Shown here in pieces: positions 62,361-64,000 of a stretch of DNA of 64,000 nucleotides. Made by a program: the position numbers and the translations under genes. The stretch lies in contig NZ_QRBE01000006.1 in NCBI RefSeq assembly GCF_003363155.1, forward strand, positions 1-64,000, given 5' to 3'. The stretch comes from Dyella monticola (lineage in GTDB: Bacteria > Pseudomonadota > Gammaproteobacteria > Xanthomonadales > Rhodanobacteraceae). Within the stretch, counting starts at the first letter, position 1, and every line of letters begins with the position of its first letter. The notes below the pieces were generated by a model. It saw nothing but the letters and a program-made list of their open reading frames with translations. It had not been told where the DNA came from and ran no database searches.

Positions 62361-63266
62361 TCAGCACTGCAACGAAACCACAAAATCCAAAAAGGCCCGT
62401 GTCTTGGCGGGCACGTACAGTCGCGACGGATACAGTGCATAGAGCGGAAAACGCTCATCGGGCCAATCCGGAAACAGTTCCACCAGTTTGCCGCTAGCGA
62501 GTAGCGACTCCACGCCGAAGGCCATCACCTGAGCAATGCCATAGCCGGCGGCGCAAACGCTGTGCATGGTGCCGACGTCGTTGACGGTTAACGATCCGCG
62601 GGTGGGGACGGAGAGTTTCTTGCGTCCGCGTTGGAACTCCCATTCGAAGGGGCGGCCCGTCTCCGGATCGCGGTATTGAATGCACGCATGGTCGTCCTTG
62701 CTCAAGTCCGTAGGGGTAATCGGGCGCCCGTGACGTTTTAGATAAGCAGGGGAAGCCACGGTCAGAATGCGTGTGTCCAGCAATTTGCGGGCGATCAGGC
62801 TGGAAGGTCTGGGTTCGCCAAAGCGGACGGCCAGGTCAAAACCCTCGGCCACCATGTCACCCATTTTGTCGTGGGTGACCAGCTCCAATTGCAAATCAGG
62901 GTGTTTCTTCAGAAACGTGCCCAGAGGTGGACCGAGCGCCACGCGCGAAAAGAACGGATCCACGTTCACGCGCAAACGGCCGCGTACCGCGGTGCGGCCC
63001 TGCGCGGCGGTAGCGGCAGCTTCTTCCAAACCACTTAGCAGTGGCATTACGTCCGCATAAAAGCGCTGCCCTTCATCAGTCAGGCTGACGGAGCGGGTGG
63101 TACGGTCGAACAGGCGGATGCCCAGTCGCGCTTCCAGTCTCGCAATGGCCCGGCTGACGCCGGGCTGCGACATGCTTAGCGCTTCACCGGCACCGACGAA
63201 GCTGCCGCTGTCCACAATAGCGGCCAGGACGCTCATACCGTTCAGTAGACGTTCGTCGAAAGCCAT
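62361..63266 (-). CDS. LysR family transcriptional regulator
   Basis: A 301-residue LysR-type regulator. The N-terminal HTH (LNGMSVLAAIVDSGSFVGAGEALSMSQPGVSRAIARLEARLGIRLFDRTTRSVSLTDEGQRFY) is followed by a periplasmic-binding-type effector domain (GRLRVNVDPFFSRVALGPPLGTFLKKHPDLQLELV). It diverges from the NmrA-like gene at 63381 and probably controls it. GTTAT and ATAAC arms flank a 6-base centre at 63304-63319 between them. Confidence 0.94.
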   Translation of the reverse strand: MAFDERLLNGMSVLAAIVDSGSFVGAGEALSMSQPGVSRAIARLEARLGIRLFDRTTRSVSLTDEGQRFYADVMPLLSGLEEAAATAAQGRTAVRGRLRVNVDPFFSRVALGPPLGTFLKKHPDLQLELVTHDKMGDMVAEGFDLAVRFGEPRPSSLIARKLLDTRILTVASPAYLKRHGRPITPTDLSKDDHACIQYRDPETGRPFEWEFQRGRKKLSVPTRGSLTVNDVGTMHSVCAAGYGIAQVMAFGVESLLASGKLVELFPDWPDERFPLYALYPSRLYVPAKTRAFLDFVVSLQC

Positions 63267-63303
63267 AAAGATGCCATTTCGTCATGAATGTTATGACATC
63301 TAT

Positions 63304-63319
63304 GTTATCGCGAAATAAC
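63304..63319. promoter_or_regulatory. LysR-box-like inverted repeat
   Basis: GTTAT-CGCGAA-ATAAC is an imperfect T-N11-A type palindrome in the gap between the divergent LysR and NmrA-like genes. A nearby ATGTTATGACATCTATGTTAT shows further TGTTAT half-sites. Confidence 0.35.
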
Positions 63320-63380
63320 CTCAGGACGACCAAGATACCGTCCGGTGCAATGCTGGATCGCTGCAGCCTGGAGCTAGACA

Positions 63381-64000
63381 ATGTTTACCGTTATGGGTGT
63401 AACCGGACAGGTGGGCAGCCAGGTAGCGCATAACCTGTTGCGCGCGAACAAACCGGTAAGGGTGGTGGTGCGTGAGGCTGCCAAGGCCACCGAATGGCTG
63501 GCAAGGGGTTGTGATGTGACGGTCGCCTCAATCGAGGATCGCGCGGGTTTGGCAAAAGCCTTTGCCGGCACAGAGGGCGTCTTTCTGATGATTCCCCCCG
63601 ACTACGACCCGGCACCGGGGTTCCCCAAGATTCAGACGATCATCGAAAACGTCCGCGCAGCGGTGCGCGCGGCAAAGCCGGGTAAGTTGGTATTCCTCTC
63701 GACCGTGGGAGCCCACGTCGAGCGCCTTTCCCTGCTCAACAACTCGCGCATGATGGAGCACGCATTGCGCACGCTGGGTGTGCCAGTAGGTTTTCTGCGC
63801 GCTGCGTGGTTCATGGAGAACGCCCGTTGGGACACCGAGTCGGCGAAAGGCGGGGTCATGCCCAGTTTTCTACAGCCGCTGGATCACCCCATCCCGATGG
63901 TTGCAACGGCCGACATCGCCCGGGTTCTCGCCACCATGCTGCAGGAATCGTGGGACGACACACGCGTGGTCGAGCTGGAAGGGCCGCGCCGCTACAGCGC
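63381..64000 (+). CDS. NmrA-like NAD(P)-binding oxidoreductase, partial at the window end
   Basis: A Rossmann-fold protein starting MFTVMGVTGQVGSQVAHNLL (ATG at 63381, with GGAGC nine bases upstream). The GVTGQVG loop and VVREAAKATEWLARGCDVTVASIEDRAGLAKAFAGTEGVFLMIPPD match NmrA/SDR-a5-type quinone-oxidoreductase-like proteins. LVFLSTVGAHVERLSLLNNSRMMEHALRTLGVPVGFLRAAWFMENA completes the visible part. The frame is still open at the end of the window after 206 codons. It diverges from the LysR gene, its probable regulator. Confidence 0.87.
   Translation, partial: MFTVMGVTGQVGSQVAHNLLRANKPVRVVVREAAKATEWLARGCDVTVASIEDRAGLAKAFAGTEGVFLMIPPDYDPAPGFPKIQTIIENVRAAVRAAKPGKLVFLSTVGAHVERLSLLNNSRMMEHALRTLGVPVGFLRAAWFMENARWDTESAKGGVMPSFLQPLDHPIPMVATADIARVLATMLQESWDDTRVVELEGPRRYS

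Overview
The window is chromosomal DNA of a GC-rich gammaproteobacterium. Gene content (Ppx/GppA, LpxH, malate dehydrogenase, TypA, Oar-like TonB receptor, DUF1800/DUF1501 pairs) and the GC-rich extragenic palindromes fit the Xanthomonadales, most likely Rhodanobacteraceae (Dyella/Rhodanobacter/Luteibacter type). The family assignment is inferred from gene style, not from a search. I see no rRNA, tRNA, CRISPR array, transposase or prophage module.

Region 1 (0.1-11.7 kb) is housekeeping: Ppx/GppA phosphatase, an exported cyclophilin overlapping lpxH, mdh and an aspartate-type aminotransferase facing left, a small GlsB/YeaQ-type membrane protein, a YidB-like protein, a cytoplasmic cyclophilin, a 3-hydroxybutyrate-oligomer hydrolase, a small acidic protein and typA. 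Several clear intrinsic terminators and dispersed palindromic repeats separate them.

Region 2 (11.9-27.2 kb) reads as a glycan-use locus: OprB-type porin, exported GH35 beta-galactosidase, exported clan GH-D alpha-galactosidase-like enzyme, Oar-like TonB receptor, two PfkB sugar kinases, an AgaS-type SIS sugar-phosphate deaminase/isomerase, a class I aldolase, an amidohydrolase and a DeoR/AgaR-type regulator. Together they suggest uptake and cleavage of galactose- or galactosamine-containing glycans and entry through tagatose phosphates.

Region 3 (27.2-38.2 kb) holds a methyltransferase, a DUF1800-DUF1501-DUF1800 export cluster, a PadR/membrane-sensor/DUF1579 operon with a perfect palindromic operator candidate, a small four-helix membrane protein, a TetR plus Lnt-like pair, and a frameshifted NTF2-like gene. 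A recurrent palindromic element occurs three times in the intergenic DNA here.

Region 4 (38.3-46.7 kb) is the least explained part. Six left-facing genes, probably transcribed together, lie downstream of a sigma-54 activator. They encode a 1,320-residue subtilase with an OmpA-like C-terminus, a PASTA-like protein, a coiled-coil protein with a hydrophobic glycine-rich tail, a zinc-ribbon-like protein, a glycine-zipper protein with an acidic tail, and a small winged-helix-like protein. I regard this as the best candidate for an undescribed system, probably cell-surface or secreted.

Region 5 (47.3-64 kb) contains a decaying isochorismatase-like gene, a glyoxalase-fold protein, a frameshifted enoyl-CoA hydratase, an SDR, a two-component system divergent from an RND efflux operon (pump-adaptor-outer membrane factor), HxlR and LysR regulators each divergent from an NmrA-like oxidoreductase, and an exported M61 aminopeptidase. 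The last gene runs off the window end.
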